Shown here piece by piece: positions 5,937 to 6,143 of a stretch of 6,143 nt of DNA. A model generated the notes under the pieces. The model worked only from the letters and a program-made list of their open reading frames with translations. It was not told the DNA's origin and did no database searches. This DNA is from Bacteroidia bacterium (GTDB lineage Bacteria; Bacteroidota; Bacteroidia; Cytophagales; Cyclobacteriaceae): positions 1 to 6,143 of the forward strand of contig JAENVX010000469.1 of assembly GCA_016650355.1 (NCBI GenBank), in the 5' to 3' direction. The translations under genes were made by a program, and so were the position numbers. Position 1 is the stretch's first letter. Each line of letters starts with the position of its first letter.

Positions 5937-6143
5937 ATGAGAACATTTTTTATTTTAATTATTTTAGGATGCTTTTCTGTTGCGTCATACGCACAAGCAC
6001 CAGCAGTTCAAAAAATTGGCTATGCTGATTGGGATTTTATTTTTTCACAGCTCCCCGAATACAAGCAAATTGATAGTGAACTAAAAATATTTGGAACGCA
6101 GTTGGAGAACCAGCTTAAGTCTAAGTATCAGGATTATGAGACC
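5937..6143 (+). CDS. Skp/OmpH family periplasmic chaperone, second copy (3' end beyond window)
   Basis: The open frame runs off the right edge, giving 69 residues of what is normally a 165-200 residue protein. It starts with a signal peptide (MRTFFILIILGCFSVASYAQ, likely cut after Ala19) and the family opening IGYADWDFIFSQLPEY (27-42). The beginning of a charged coiled coil follows (SELKIFGTQLENQLKSKY). It aligns by eye with the first copy in this region (FGYIDTDF / IGYADWDF; MPDY / LPEY), so the two are tandem paralogues. The gap from the previous stop is 19 bases, AT-rich, with no Shine-Dalgarno or promoter evident, so I infer the same operon. Cys12 makes a weak lipobox-like ILGC, but the preceding hydrophobic stretch is short and a normal signal-peptidase site follows, so lipidation is unlikely. 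Confidence 0.88.
   Translation, partial: MRTFFILIILGCFSVASYAQAPAVQKIGYADWDFIFSQLPEYKQIDSELKIFGTQLENQLKSKYQDYET

Noticed and set aside
5964..5975. Lipobox-like ILGC in the second skp/ompH signal peptide
   Set aside because: The hydrophobic stretch before Cys12 is short, and a good signal-peptidase I site (Ser-Tyr-Ala before Gln) follows, as usual for this soluble chaperone family.

Overview
The window is a compact, all-plus-strand stretch of a Bacteroidota chromosome, most likely from the order Cytophagales or a near relative. The lineage call rests on three things: the gene order (two DUF6089/PorG-like outer-membrane barrels, then uppS, bamA and two skp/ompH genes), promoter boxes of the Bacteroidota TAnnTTTG type, and scarce Shine-Dalgarno sequences. 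Base composition is moderately AT-rich and looks even throughout. I see no mobile element, tRNA, rRNA or CRISPR array.

Layout. Bases 1-51 hold an unassignable upstream tail and a candidate promoter. Bases 52-1101 encode a 349-aa secreted beta-barrel-type protein with a very basic N-terminal segment. Its stop overlaps by one base the start of a 235-aa PorG-family protein (1101-1808). PorG is the outer-membrane component of the type IX secretion system. A 106-bp intergenic gap (1809-1914) carries a good -7 box seven bases before the GTG start of uppS, so the uppS message may be leaderless. uppS (1915-2658) directly abuts bamA (2659-5382), and one base separates bamA from the first skp/ompH gene (5384-5917). 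A second skp/ompH gene starts at 5937 and runs off the right edge.

How the genes work together. The window reads as an envelope-biogenesis cluster. UppS makes the C55 lipid carrier for peptidoglycan and surface glycans. BamA inserts beta-barrels into the outer membrane. The two Skp-like chaperones would escort unfolded barrel proteins across the periplasm to BamA. The two PorG-like proteins are themselves predicted BamA clients and link the locus to type IX secretion.

Most of this is a conserved core arrangement, and I do not see an undescribed system. The points most worth a second look are the possibly leaderless GTG start of uppS, the tandem PorG-like pair, the enlarged third POTRA domain of BamA, the basic segment of the first barrel protein, and a G8 tract inside the PorG-like gene.
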